Assembly (NCBI GenBank): GCA_001465935.1
Contig: LNKV01000003.1
Coordinates: 1,122,363 to 1,186,362 of the forward strand
DNA: 64,000 nucleotides
Reading direction: 5' to 3'
DNA from: Clarireedia homoeocarpa
Taxonomy: Eukaryota; Ascomycota; Leotiomycetes; Helotiales; Rutstroemiaceae
This document shows, one piece after another, positions 43,995 to 54,228 of this stretch (position 1 is its first letter; each line of letters begins with the position of its first letter). Made by a program: the position numbers and the translations under genes. The notes beneath the pieces were generated by a model, which worked only from the letters and a program-made list of their open reading frames with translations, made no database searches and was not told where the DNA came from.

Positions 43995-44696
43995 ATGACC
44001 TCACCAACCCCAGATCTTGCCCCAGAAAAGTATGAAGAGCAACACGTTCACGAAGTGTACGAGCAAATCGCGTCGCACTTCTCCTCCACCCGGTACAAGC
44101 CCTGGCCAATCGTAGAAGCGTTCCTGCAATCTATGGCCCCGGGCTCCATCGGCCTCGACGTTGGATGTGGGAACGGAAAATATCTAGCCGTCAACCGGGA
44201 CATATTCATAGTGGGAAGCGACCGCTCGACCAATTTGGTCAAAATAGCTACGAGTCATCAACCGCATGCTGCTGTGGTAGCGGATACCTTGGCGCTTCCG
44301 CATCAGGAAGGAAATTTTGATTTCGCAATTAGTATTGCGGTGGTGCATCATTTGTCCACGACGGAAAGGAGGAGGGAGGCTATTGGTGCGATTACGGATT
44401 GTTTGAAGAAAGCGGGTGGGAAAGCGTTGATTTATGTTTGGGCGTTGGAACAGAAGAGTAGTAGAAGAGGATGGGATGAGGGTGGTGAGCAAGATGTCAT
44501 GGTACCGTGGGTGATGAAAACTGGGAAAAAGAATAATCCGACCGGTGATGGGCCAATGGAGCAAACGTTCCAGAGATACTACCACCTGTATCGGTCTGGC
44601 GAGCTCGAGGAAGATATAACTGCCATTGGAGGAACCGTCCTAGAATCCGGGTATGAGAAGGATAACTGGTGGGCAATCTGTTCTAGAGGGGGATGA
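43995..44696 (+). CDS. TRM9: tRNA (carboxymethyluridine-34) methyltransferase Trm9
   Basis: A single exon encodes 233 aa. The N-terminus EEQHVHEVYEQIASHFSSTRYKPWP is the family signature. LDVGCGNGKYL is the S-adenosylmethionine-binding motif I; VGSDRS and VVADTLALPH form motifs II and III; DFAISIAVVHHLST is motif IV. The end, YHLYRSGELEEDI, then GYEKDNWWAI, also matches Trm9/ALKBH8. The enzyme, with partner Trm112, completes mcm5U/mcm5s2U at the wobble base of certain tRNAs and so tunes decoding of AGA and GAA codons under stress. Fungal Trm9 proteins are of similar length. It is divergent from the ubiquitin protease gene. Confidence 0.95.
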   Translation: MTSPTPDLAPEKYEEQHVHEVYEQIASHFSSTRYKPWPIVEAFLQSMAPGSIGLDVGCGNGKYLAVNRDIFIVGSDRSTNLVKIATSHQPHAAVVADTLALPHQEGNFDFAISIAVVHHLSTTERRREAIGAITDCLKKAGGKALIYVWALEQKSSRRGWDEGGEQDVMVPWVMKTGKKNNPTGDGPMEQTFQRYYHLYRSGELEEDITAIGGTVLESGYEKDNWWAICSRGG

Positions 44697-45188
44697 AAGT
44701 GTTGTTAGTTGTAACGAAACCAGCACATAAGATAGAGAGCACCATCCGAAGACTACGATAGCCATCTGCAACACAGCATATCCAGGCCGACGCAGCCCGT
44801 CACAAAGCAATTACATAATCCACCCACCAGGTTCGCGTCTAATCGGTGGTAACGGGTAAAGTTTATACCAATATTTGGACGTTCACTCATATGCTCCTCT
44901 AACCCAAGGCTCAATCATGGAAGCAAGTATTAGGTATAAGCTACAAACTTCTTAATACAATCTAGAAGGTATCATTCTGAACACCATGCATGCCTGCAAG
45001 CAATCCGTGCTTCAAAAAGGAAGAAGTGAAAAAAAAATAATCAATGCCGTGAGGGTTGTCATCTGTCGTCTCTCATCGCGCCATATCAAATGCAATGTCC
45101 ATCACCACTAATATGCTCCTAATCACCAATCCCAAACTTTTTCCTCAACGCCGCGATTGCAAAACTGGTATAATGAAAAATGTGCCTT
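44697..45188. other. Intergenic region between convergent genes
   Basis: The 3' UTRs of Trm9 and the Myb gene face each other here. Nothing further is recognised. Confidence 0.5.
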
Positions 45189-46312
45189 CTATTGTCGCCT
45201 TCTTATCGGTTCCCTTGATGCAGATTCCGGACTCGCTCGTCGTTTCACGTCGGGTCTGTTGGCCATTATCCCAAGAGCTGGTAACAGTGGTCCCGGGCTG
45301 TGATAGCCTCCCGGATATGCCGGTATCGACATCGAGTAGGCAGGTGTGCTGTATGGACTAACACCGGTCGTCATCTCATTAAGGCTTGGTAGAAACTGTC
45401 CCCCTCTTCCACCTCCCATTCCCATGCCTACTCCACTTCCAATCGCTGCTAAAGCCAGACCGTCCGTAGGACTTGTAGGTGGTACAGACCTGGGGGTGCT
45501 TTCTCTTCGCGCAGCAATTGTGCGAGTGCCACCGCCTCGCATAGGAGGGTTGCCTTGTGCGGTGTTTGGTCTGCTGTATCTAGCGCCAATGGGTCCGGGT
45601 CCAGATATTGTACTCGATTGAGATTGAGTGTATGAGTGTCCCCGCGCAGGTGACACTCGTTGCCCTGAGGGTGGAGTGTCGAGTGTAACGCTAGAGAGGG
45701 AGAATGGAACTACACCGGCACGTCGGGCCATATCTTGTTCACCAAGTTGCCAATGCATTGCTTCTGCAGCACGCCATGGCACCGCCATTTCTTCCGCAAC
45801 TTTCGCCCACATCTCTGGTTTGAATCTGAGCCAAATGTTAATTGCTTTCCTCTCAAAGTTATGTTTCAAGTCATTTTCAAGATGATTGCACATGAAGTAG
45901 AATAAATGGGAAAGTACCTTTCGTAAAGCCTAGCCAGCTTGTTCTTCCGTTCCTCATCCCATTCACTCCTCCTTTCCAAATAGTTCTGGTAATGCAGTCG
46001 GCAACTAATAGCACTTCTACCCGGTAACCTCTTTGAAATGTCTTCCCATTTCATGCCGCTGCCCCTCAAATCGATAATTAGAGCATCTTCTTCCGCCGAC
46101 CATTTACTTTGCTTCTTCGCCGGAGACTCTGCCGGATGAGCTGGCATACTTCTTTTCCCACCAGTGCCGGAAATGACGGGGGCATACACTGGTGGTTCCG
46201 GATGTGCTATTGATGAGTGTACTGATGTCGATCTCGTGTGATTTCTATCTGGGGGCGATGAGGTTGGGGACTCATTTGAGTCCGGGTCTTTAAGGAGCAG
46301 AGAGATATCCAC
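45189..46312 (-). CDS. Myb/SANT-domain DNA-binding protein, 5' end uncertain
   Basis: Two exons (46312-45918 and 45825-45189) give 343 residues counted from an in-frame GTG at 46312. The coding frame runs upstream to a TGA near 46357 without an ATG, so a short 5' exon or an indel is likely. A first Myb repeat is KWSAEEDALIIDLRGSGMKW with EDISKRLPGRSAISCRLHYQ. A second, divergent repeat crosses the exon junction: ERRSEWDEERKNKLARLYER joined to FKPEMWAKVAEEMAVPW. The C-terminal 200 residues are Ser/Pro/Gly-rich with an RRASPES and REPIRRRQ end. It is probably a nuclear transcription factor. Its targets cannot be read from the sequence. Confidence 0.8.
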
Positions 46313-46983
46313 GGTGAATGGTTCTAATTTGCTGATACCGTCAAAGCCGACGGTTCATGTGCGAAGAGAGTGCAAAGGATGTCTATGTAGTGCTTGTTGG
46401 TTTGGCGGTTGGTTGGTGAATCATCAATTTCAAAACGCAAAATCCTGGACAACCGCAATATTATGAACGAGGGTCTTTGTCTTTATTCTTTAGTCAGGAT
46501 GACGGAAAATATGAGGAAAAGCACCAGAAGGGATGACTGACTCTTTTGACAGGTGCGAGTAATGGAGTGGTGTGAAACGGGACTAGAATCGGTATTTTCT
46601 TCAAGAATTAATGGCTTGAGATATTCAGCAAACTATCTTGAGACGGTTTCTGAGTTCTGACAACAAGATAAGCTGCGACGGGATCCTATTTCAGAAGCTT
46701 TTTTTTTTTTTCGTTCGTGGAAGAAAATGCGTGGCTCGTGTAGATCCTCCTACGATTATAAGCTTGATTGGCATAAAACGAAGAGGTGATGTAGCCAATC
46801 GCGTAGAATGAGACATTTGGGTGAAAGCAGCGCCAACGGAACAGTACCTACGTCAAGTTCACTAGATGAAATAAAGCATTTGCTAAAGAGGACAGGGGAG
46901 CAGGGGAACAGGGGAGCAGGGAAGAGACAGCAGAGGCGCAGGGGAGCAGACAGCAGGGAAGATGTATCGAACATCGAACATCG

Positions 46984-47011
46984 CACACTGCACACTGCAC
47001 ACTGCACACTG
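46984..47011. repeat. (CACACTG)4 tandem repeat
   Basis: Four 7-mers followed by degenerate CGCGCTG and CATCGCT units. The preceding 100 bp (46890-46980) are purine-rich GGGGAGCA-like repeats. Confidence 0.85.
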
Positions 47012-47373
47012 CGCGCTGCACATCGCTCATCGCTCATCGAACTCGCTCACTGATCTCCCCAGGAATAGCGACCAGGGGGAATGCTAAACGGACTGTCGGG
47101 AGCATGCGCACTGCAAATAGAGCGCTCATGGGTTTGGCTGAGGGGGCATGGGCATTGGCATGGGTGGCATGGGAGGCATGGTGGGGGTTAGGCCAGACCA
47201 GGGGGCGCCTAGTGTGGAGGGAAGTCCGGCCACGACTTCATGCATGAACATGAACGTGAACAAGAGTGTTTTGTGGACTTGGCCTTGGTCTTAGACAAGG
47301 ACTTGGACGTGGTTTGGGTGGACGGGCTGATAGGTGGATGGGTGGACTGCGGGTGGATTGCAATGAATTGTAC

Positions 47374-47412
47374 GTCGTTGGCGCAGGTCGTTGGCGCAGG
47401 TCGTTGGCGCAG
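47374..47412. repeat. 13-bp tandem repeat, three units
   Basis: Three exact copies of GTCGTTGGCGCAG are followed by a partial unit. Confidence 0.9.
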
Positions 47413-47596
47413 GTCCTTGTCTTCCCTTTCGTTCCCTTTTCTTCCCTTGGCCTTTCCCTTTCCCTTGCCCCGTTAACGTGCATTACTCAGAAGTTACGGA
47501 AGATCAGTTGAAACCTGAAGCGGTCGCTTGAAACCGAATCGTCCTCCTTCCACCCCTCGGAATTGTTTTAGACGCATGTCTGTGCGTCATTGGATC

Positions 47597-47661
47597 CGAG
47601 AGGTGAGAGAGGTGAGAGAGGTGCGAGAGGTGCGAGAGGTGCGAGAGGCTGGTGCGAGAGG
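47597..47661. repeat. 9-bp tandem repeat (GTGMGAGAG)
   Basis: About six tandem 9-mers alternate between GTGAGAGAG and GTGCGAGAG, with one interrupted copy at the right. Confidence 0.9.
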
Positions 47662-48620
47662 CCGGCATTACACAAAATTCCCTTGCGAATTACCCCTTTT
47701 GGTTGATATACATTTGATCTATATACACACGTTTGTTGAGCTACCTAATTTCCATCTCGTTTGCGCTATACCCGCCTCCCACACAACTGCTCACTAGAAT
47801 GTATATCGTATGATATAATACTATGTATGATATACCATAACTTAGTCCTTCGTAACGTGTGCACATTGACGTCGGAAAAGAACTAGCGGTCAAGTCTGCA
47901 TGGGTTAGGAAGACTCGGTTTTCTATGATCTCCATATGGTTTGCATCACAATTAAACAGCCTCGATGAACCATGATCTTCGTCTTGCGTGGGGCCACCCG
48001 AACAGAGTTTAGGCTCTCTGCCCATTCATCCGCCGAAAAGCCCGTCGCTGGCGGCATGCCATCATGCCCTGTTAGTAAATGCCCTCCGTTTGCATTCTTG
48101 GTGGCCGAGGGGAAAATGACCTTACGCGACCGTTTGAGTCAATCTCTCCAAAAGTGCTATGTTGTGCTGTTTAATATATACCCTTGATGCCCAAGTCACT
48201 TTGGAATGGCGAAAAAGCAAAGAAAAGCAATATGACGACGTTGCGTTGTTCAAACTCGAGATTTGATCGTCCGTGGTTTGCATCTGCCGGCTGCCGGTCA
48301 AGCATCAATGGGCACGATTGCATGCTCATCTGTTCCTCATTAAACGAGAAAGCCGCCGGGACCTCACATGTCACATCTGGCGGTGTGATTTTGGTTGTTA
48401 TCTTCAGGTGAGACGGCGCCATAATCGTGTAGAAGCTCGAGTCAGTACTGTGTACAAGATTTCTCACAACGAACTGAACGAAGGCAAGGTATCCACCGGT
48501 ACAGTTAAGAAAGCGGCTAATAGACTAGTCCTGCGAAGGACATACACGGCGAGCGCTCGATCATAGCTTTGCAGTTCCAGTTCAGCCCTGACCAAATTTG
48601 CATGACGGCGGTGAATGCCC

Positions 48621-48651
48621 AGCAGCAGTGCAGCAGTGCAGCAGTGCAGCA
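48621..48651. repeat. (AGCAGTGC)n tandem repeat
   Basis: About three and a half 8-mers of AGCAGTGC in a non-coding context. Confidence 0.85.
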
Positions 48652-50130
48652 ACTTGTTTTTGCTAGGTGCGAAGTAGCTGTTCACCACCAGAACTAGACT
48701 CGAAAAGTAGAATTTCCAGATCAGACGAGCATCGACTTATCGCTTTTTGTCGCACGGCCTTGGGCGATAGCGCCGCAAGCAAGCCTCACCTATTGCGTGC
48801 ATAGAACCAAAAGAAACCACCTATATGGCCAGGTAGTGGATAGTTAGTACATACGGTACAGTACACTACACTACCTAGTGGTGACAACTATCCCTATCCC
48901 CCTATTCCCTATACAAAGTAGCATAGCAACCGCTGCTGGACGCATCTGGTAAAGTATGCATCGACATCATCAGCATCACCTGTAGCCATCCGTCATGTAT
49001 CTGTGCTCATTTGCCGCCAATAAGAATAGCCATTGTTGTACCGAACAAAAGGCGTTTTTTTCCCCCAAGCAGGGCAGTCCTCGAAATTAACGGCTGGGAG
49101 GTTAGTTGCCTGGCGCATTTCCTTGAGCTTAGGCATGGTTCGGCACGTTGCCGACGTTATGCCATGTAACATCATGGGTTCTTTACCTAAGAAGCCGTCG
49201 GTGAAGTAGTGAGGCCATCGTGTTTCTTGCTCCCTCGTCCCTTGTGCCGCAGCCAAGATGTTCCGATCAATGTGGGGAAGATCTTGCGAACCAAGAAGGC
49301 ATTCGGATATGCAAGTCGCGTGGCATTCGGTGGCGCATACAGGGCTACAAGTACGGAGTACGAGAGAGCAGCTCATGGTCTCAGAAAAGCTTACCCATGT
49401 CTGTTTGAGCGGTGAGCATAGGCTGGAATGCTTCAGGCTCGAAAGGAACATGCGGACTAACTACTTCGTATAGTAATCTGGGCGAAGTGATAGGAAGATG
49501 GAAGGTTTCGGCGATAACCAACTATCAACGCAGGGTCCAAGAATATTCATGCTGAGTTCCCGTTGCTGCTGACTCTTGTCTAATATAGGAAATGCTCGAG
49601 ATCGAGCTGCAAACGGAAATTCGTCAATGGGGCGGGAAGCGTTAGAGATTACCTCCTGATCCTCTGAGCTCTGTTCCAAGTTTGAATCATGCACGAAGGA
49701 CTAGCTGGTACATACAGTTCAGCAAGCATATCCATAAATCCATAAATCCATATTTTGAAGCAATGACAATCCGCTGTCTGTCAGCCTGCCAGATGTACAA
49801 AAGTACAACGAACGGACAGTTGAGTTAGTTCGGTGGCTGGCCCTTCGAAGGGGAACTTGTACTTTGCAGAACAGAAGAGATTGTTTGACTCGAAGCATTG
49901 ACGATTTCGGCGAGAAGGTGGAGATGATGAGCGGACAAGGGTTCTATGGACTATCTACTGTGTATCTCTGTAGGGAGTAGAGAAGGATGAACCTGGAATT
50001 TGAAGGGTTTAGAATATTCTTTTTTCCTTTCCCAAGGCTTCGATTCCTTCTACGAAGGATTTTTACCGCACGGCAAGTTTGAGTCCAAGATATCTGATCG
50101 AGTAACGTAACTTAGAGTAGGTACTTCGTA

Positions 50131-50226
50131 GTTAGTTCAATTAGTTTGCTGATTAGGTTGCTCGATTAGTTTGTTCGATGAGTTTGTTCGATGAGTTCGT
50201 TCGATTAGTTCGTTCAATTAGTTTGA
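50131..50226. repeat. Degenerate 13-bp repeat (GTTTGTTCGATGA-like)
   Basis: Roughly seven imperfect units such as GTTTGTTCGATGA and GTTCGTTCGATTA are arranged head to tail. Confidence 0.75.
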
Positions 50227-50371
50227 TAAAGGAGAAGAAAGCGAGGGGGAAACGAGGGTGTAGTTCTAGCTTGTCAGAAAAAAGCAAAAGAGGAACCTCT
50301 GACCTTCGGACGGGAAAAGTCCCGTCGACTCGGGATCATCGGATGTCCACATGAGTTTGAAGGTACACCAG

Positions 50372-50398
50372 GCACTGCACTGCACTGCACTGCACTGC
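50372..50398. repeat. (CACTG)5 pentanucleotide repeat
   Basis: Five tandem CACTG units. Confidence 0.9.
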
Positions 50399-50438
50399 GT
50401 TCCTAACTGGGCCATGCTTGGACTCTCGTGAAGTAGTG

Positions 50439-50511
50439 GTGGTGACATGGTGGTGACATGGTGGTGACATGGTGGTGACATGGTGGTGGCTGTGGCTGTG
50501 GCTGTGGCTGG
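50439..50511. repeat. 11-bp repeat (GTGGTGACATG)4 followed by (GTGGCT)4
   Basis: Four exact 11-mers run directly into four hexamers, an unusual switch of period sharing the GTGG core. Confidence 0.9.
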
Positions 50512-51044
50512 TGAACTGTTCTAACCTTAGAACGCGCGCCCGGGAAAATATTATGGGAAAAAGTCAACGTCGCGGAACACATGCAAGCCAGCCAACATCG
50601 GCCATCTGTCTACCAACGACCAAGGACAACGCACTATTTTGGTCCGAATACAACCTCAGATTCACAATTACCTCGTCAGCAGTCGTTCCCGCCGCCAGGT
50701 ACCGGTGTTCGGGTCCAAAGTCAATCAATCTTCAAGCTGTATCACATTTGCCCCGGATCTTTCTATTTCCAGAACATCAGACCGGAATATTTTCATCAAC
50801 GGTAACAATCCAGTCCCTTGCCCCCGTAGATCGTTCTAAATCAGTTCCTTGCCCCATCTCCTCAGAGGGCCAATAGGAGAATTGTATACAGCGCTCCCAT
50901 AAACCTCGAGGGTTAACACGGAAGCACGCCCTAATTGTGCGACGGCAATCCTTACCAATACACCCTCAAATCGGAGAATTCCCAAAACCTCAAAGCCTCA
51001 TCCCGTTACGGCTTACGAGATCTCCCAAATCATCCTCAACAACC

Positions 51045-52468
51045 ATGAATATGCAGACAGCAGGGGACATCCCCATCAATGTCACATCTGAGAACGCTTC
51101 ATCCGAGCGTCGTATAAATCCATCCTGGACCATTGGCCAGCTCAAGGCGAAGCTAGAACCCGTGACCGGCATTCCTCCTCTGTCTCAGAAGCTCACCCTG
51201 TCTGTCGGCAATAATCAGACTGCGGCTGTCGAGGCTCAGGATGAAGAGAATACACGACTTTCACAGTTTGCGTTGTCACCATACGCGACCCTTCACGTGA
51301 GTTTGCCCACATTTCCTCTCTCGCTTTTAGCTTCCGAAGCCGTAACGCGAAACATGTCGTGATACTCTATGACCTTGTCTGTTCTGCAAGGCTGTCGAGA
51401 ATCAAAGTTCTCTCAAGGCAGCTCCCACTATGTGTGAGACTGAGCCGTCGGTATCGTATCGGGGATTTACAGGGTTCCTCATTTCGAGTGGACATCAAGT
51501 GATTGTTCGTCGTTATCGGATGCTGGGCCATCCCAATAGTTCATTCAATAATAGCATGCCATAAGAAGTCGGGTCATTATGGCTCGCTATGTTCGCCTTA
51601 TATGGAATAGCGTTCTGCCCTGTGGACTAGTCAAACATTGCATTTCATTTCACGTTGAGTTTCTGAAGGAAACTGTCAAATTCTTTTGCTATCGATGAAC
51701 CATTTGTGCCTCGGCCAAGATGGCAGGCATTCGCCCTATAGTCTCATCTAGTGAACACGTGTTGCTTGATCCGAAATTGCAAGCATAATCTTCATGCCAT
51801 CAAGCACGTACCCACCGTTCTTCAATTTCGGACAGAGGCGACGCCATATCAAGCCACGTATCGTCAATAAGACGTTCCGCTGGCCCTGCTCAATTCCTTT
51901 GGCTGCAATCTTCTTTCCGCCAAATCACGTTCATGGGATCCAACCAATGAGCGCATGCTAATATCAAGTTCATCAGGTGATTGATCTCCGCCCTCCTGGA
52001 CTCCGCGAAAATTATACCGACGTATCCTCGACCACCAAATGGGTTCTTCCCACTGAAGAGTACGAGAAAAAAGAAGACTCTGTGCTCGCCTGGAAGAAGA
52101 GAGAGCAACGTGGACGATTCGATCCCAATGCTCCAACCATTCTTGAGAAGAAAATAGCTGCCTATGATCAAGAGATTCACGAGCGGGGAATCGAAGTAGG
52201 AAAAAGGTGCAGAGTAGGGGATGATGACAGCAGAAGAGGTGAAGTGATGTATGTGGGTGATGTGGAGGAAATTCCCGGAAGTGCAGGGAAATGGATTGGC
52301 GTGAAGCTGGATGAGCCAGTGGGGAAAAATGATGGAAGCATTGGTGGGAAGAGGTACTGGGGCAAAGAAGGGGATGGAAAGTTTGGAGTCTTCGTTAGAC
52401 CGGAGAGAGTCACTGTCGGGGACTTTCCGCCCATGAATGATCTTTTGGAGGATATGGAGGAGATTTAA
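51045..52468 (+). CDS. Tubulin-folding cofactor B (UBL plus CAP-Gly)
   Basis: Two exons (51045-51296 and 51977-52468) give 247 aa. Residues about 8-85 are a ubiquitin-like domain (INPSWTIGQLKAKLEPVTGIP, QKLTLSV, LSQFALSPYATLHV). The second exon opens IDLRPPGLRENYTDVS, followed by SVLAWKKREQRGRFDP, a coiled segment and a CAP-Gly domain: GKWIGVKLDEPVGKNDGSIGGKRYW and KFGVFVRPERV, with the GKNDG groove that reads the C-terminal EEY/F of alpha-tubulin. This is the Alf1/Alp11/TBCB architecture; the protein helps fold and recycle alpha-tubulin in the cytoplasm. The intron (51297-51976, GTGAGT...CATCAG) is 680 nt, far longer than any other here. The open frame extends 36 codons upstream of the chosen ATG; MNMQTAGDIPINV fits relatives better. 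Confidence 0.92.
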
Positions 52469-52900
52469 ATGTATTGCCATGTTACGAGTCCAGGGATGAA
52501 GCCCCAAGTATGAGGTATTATCTTTTGCTACATGATCTTTTGGCACCAAGCGTTCCACGACTTCTAAGGTCAACTTGGAGGACACAAGAAAATGCCTCGA
52601 CATAACCATCATATTACACCAAGAGGGACAAAAGATGAATAAAGTGCAGTAACTATCCCTCTTCACCTCTCCCCATGTCATCTCATCTCATCCTTTCTCT
52701 TCCTCCATCACCTACCTCCCTCCCCAATCTTTCCCTCCTTCACTACCCGTTCATTGACATCCTTCCGCCTGCCCTTTCTTGCTCCCAACCCCACCCCTCT
52801 CCCAGCATCCACCTGCCACACCTCAACCAAACGAAAACCTTACAGCGTCCACTCCCATCCTTCCCTTCCGCCATCCCTAAAAAAATACTAGTCCATCTCC

Positions 52901-52986
52901 CTTCAATCTTCAATCTTCAACCTTCAACCTTCAACCTTCAGCCTTCAATCTTCAACCTTCAACCTTCAACCGCAACCGCAACCGCC
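52901..52986. repeat. (CTTCAAY)n and (CGCAAC)n compound repeat
   Basis: About ten tandem heptamers of CTTCAAC/CTTCAAT are followed by two or three CGCAAC hexamers. Confidence 0.9.
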
Positions 52987-53318
52987 CCATCTGCACCCAC
53001 GTGCCCCACCCAAGCGCCTACGCATGCATACTGTACTGTACACACATGCAAGACCACGTGTCCGCCTTCCGCACTAGCCAGACTCGCAGACAGCCAGACC
53101 TACCCATCATCCCATGACATGACCGACAGACCAACAGACAAACAGCAGGAGCAGGAGCAGGAGCAGTAGTTGAAGATTCTAGAATGCTATTATTGCAGTG
53201 GTGTACCGTACCGTGCTAGCGTGTCCTGCACTGTGCCAATAGGTTGGTTTACGTGACTAGTTACGTTAGTTCATTAGCTCTCTCTCGTCTCTTCTTTCTC
53301 ATATACACAAAAACCAAA

Positions 53319-53342
53319 CCCCCCCCCCCCCCCCAAAAAAAA
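53319..53342. repeat. Poly(C)-poly(A) junction tract
   Basis: Sixteen C followed directly by eight A. An almost identical tract occurs at 60752-60775. Confidence 0.9.
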
Positions 53343-53584
53343 CGTAGCCAGGGGGCAGGAGCTGTTTCAGAATGTTTCATTCTTTCCGGAATCTTAGTTC
53401 ATGAGATGAGACGGTGTTGCCGACGCAGGTGGTGTTGCCGACGCAGGTGGCGTTGCTGGTGCAGATGGATGCAGGTGCTTGTGAGTGGATTGCGATTGAA
53501 GTTGAGGCTAAGTGGGTGTGTGGTAGGGAAACGACAGTTCACCGCACAGCGCGGTTTCGAAAGGTCTTACTTGGGGTTTCTGCT

Positions 53585-53585
<1 letters not shown>

Positions 53586-53609
<24 letters not shown>
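53586..53609. repeat. (CTG)n trinucleotide repeat
   Basis: About eight CTG units followed by GATGATGAT. Confidence 0.9.
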
Positions 53610-53616
<7 letters not shown>

Positions 53617-53840
53617 TATGATGTGGATGAACGCTTACTGGGGTGGTGGCTGGGTGGAGATGTGGATGCAGATATGGATGCAGGTGTTGGTGCAGATGCA
53701 GAGGGTTATTGTATAGGTGGGTAGGTAGAGAGACGACTAGTGTATTTATCAATCTTAAATGCATTTGAGATCAAACGTTAGCTAGTTCGAATGTTCATTA
53801 TGGTTATGTGTTTGTTTGTTTATTTGTTTCAAAATTGGTT

Positions 53841-53871
53841 CTGACTCTGACTCTGACTCTGACTCTAACTG
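53841..53871. repeat. (CTGACT)n hexanucleotide repeat
   Basis: Four to five tandem hexamers ending in a degenerate CTAACT. Confidence 0.85.
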
Positions 53872-54162
53872 TATTAGCTGTGACGCCATTCCCGCCTCTT
53901 AACGCTTTCTTCATTTCGTTATTGGCTACCTGCTCCTGTTCCACTTGACTGTAAGATTTTGCACCCTTAAATTGTCTGCCCTTGTTGGATTTCACCTCGC
54001 CTTACGTCTTGCTTGTTTGTTTCACACCTGCGATTGAGTTAGAGCGGTAGTATTCGCCTTCACAAATGCTAAATGATAGGTTGCTGCATCACTGTAAGTT
54101 TCGCAAAGATATGATGGAGGAGGTGATTTAGGAACACATGGATTCTTGTCTCCCCCTGCTCG

Positions 54163-54165
<3 letters not shown>

Positions 54166-54215
<50 letters not shown>

Positions 54216-54228
54216 TGTGTGCGCGCGC
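54166..54228. repeat. Compound (CT)n(GT)n(GC)n microsatellite
   Basis: About 33 nt of CT, 22 nt of GT and 8 nt of GC are fused without interruption. The GT/GC part is an alternating purine-pyrimidine tract able to adopt Z-DNA. Confidence 0.95.

Larger units (their letters stand above)
46313..51044. other. Gene desert rich in tandem repeats
   Basis: I find no supportable gene in 4.7 kb. The region carries many short tandem repeats, listed individually where clear. ATG-started frames such as 48993-49451 (minus, 152 aa) and 50469-50876 (plus) show no family resemblance. The left few hundred bases should include the promoter and possible first exon of the Myb gene, and the last few hundred the promoter of the tubulin cofactor B gene. 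A long non-coding RNA or an orphan gene with introns cannot be excluded. Confidence 0.45.

Noticed and set aside
45346..45885. Plus-strand frames opposite the Myb gene
   Set aside because: They are antisense shadows of the coding exon, which has clear Myb repeats.
48993..49451. 152-codon minus-strand frame in the gene desert
   Set aside because: It starts with ATG, but its composition is not protein-like, no domain is visible, and other frames overlap it equally.
52675..53169. 164-codon plus-strand frame rich in Pro, Ser and Leu
   Set aside because: It is produced by pyrimidine-rich tandem repeats and has no ordered region.
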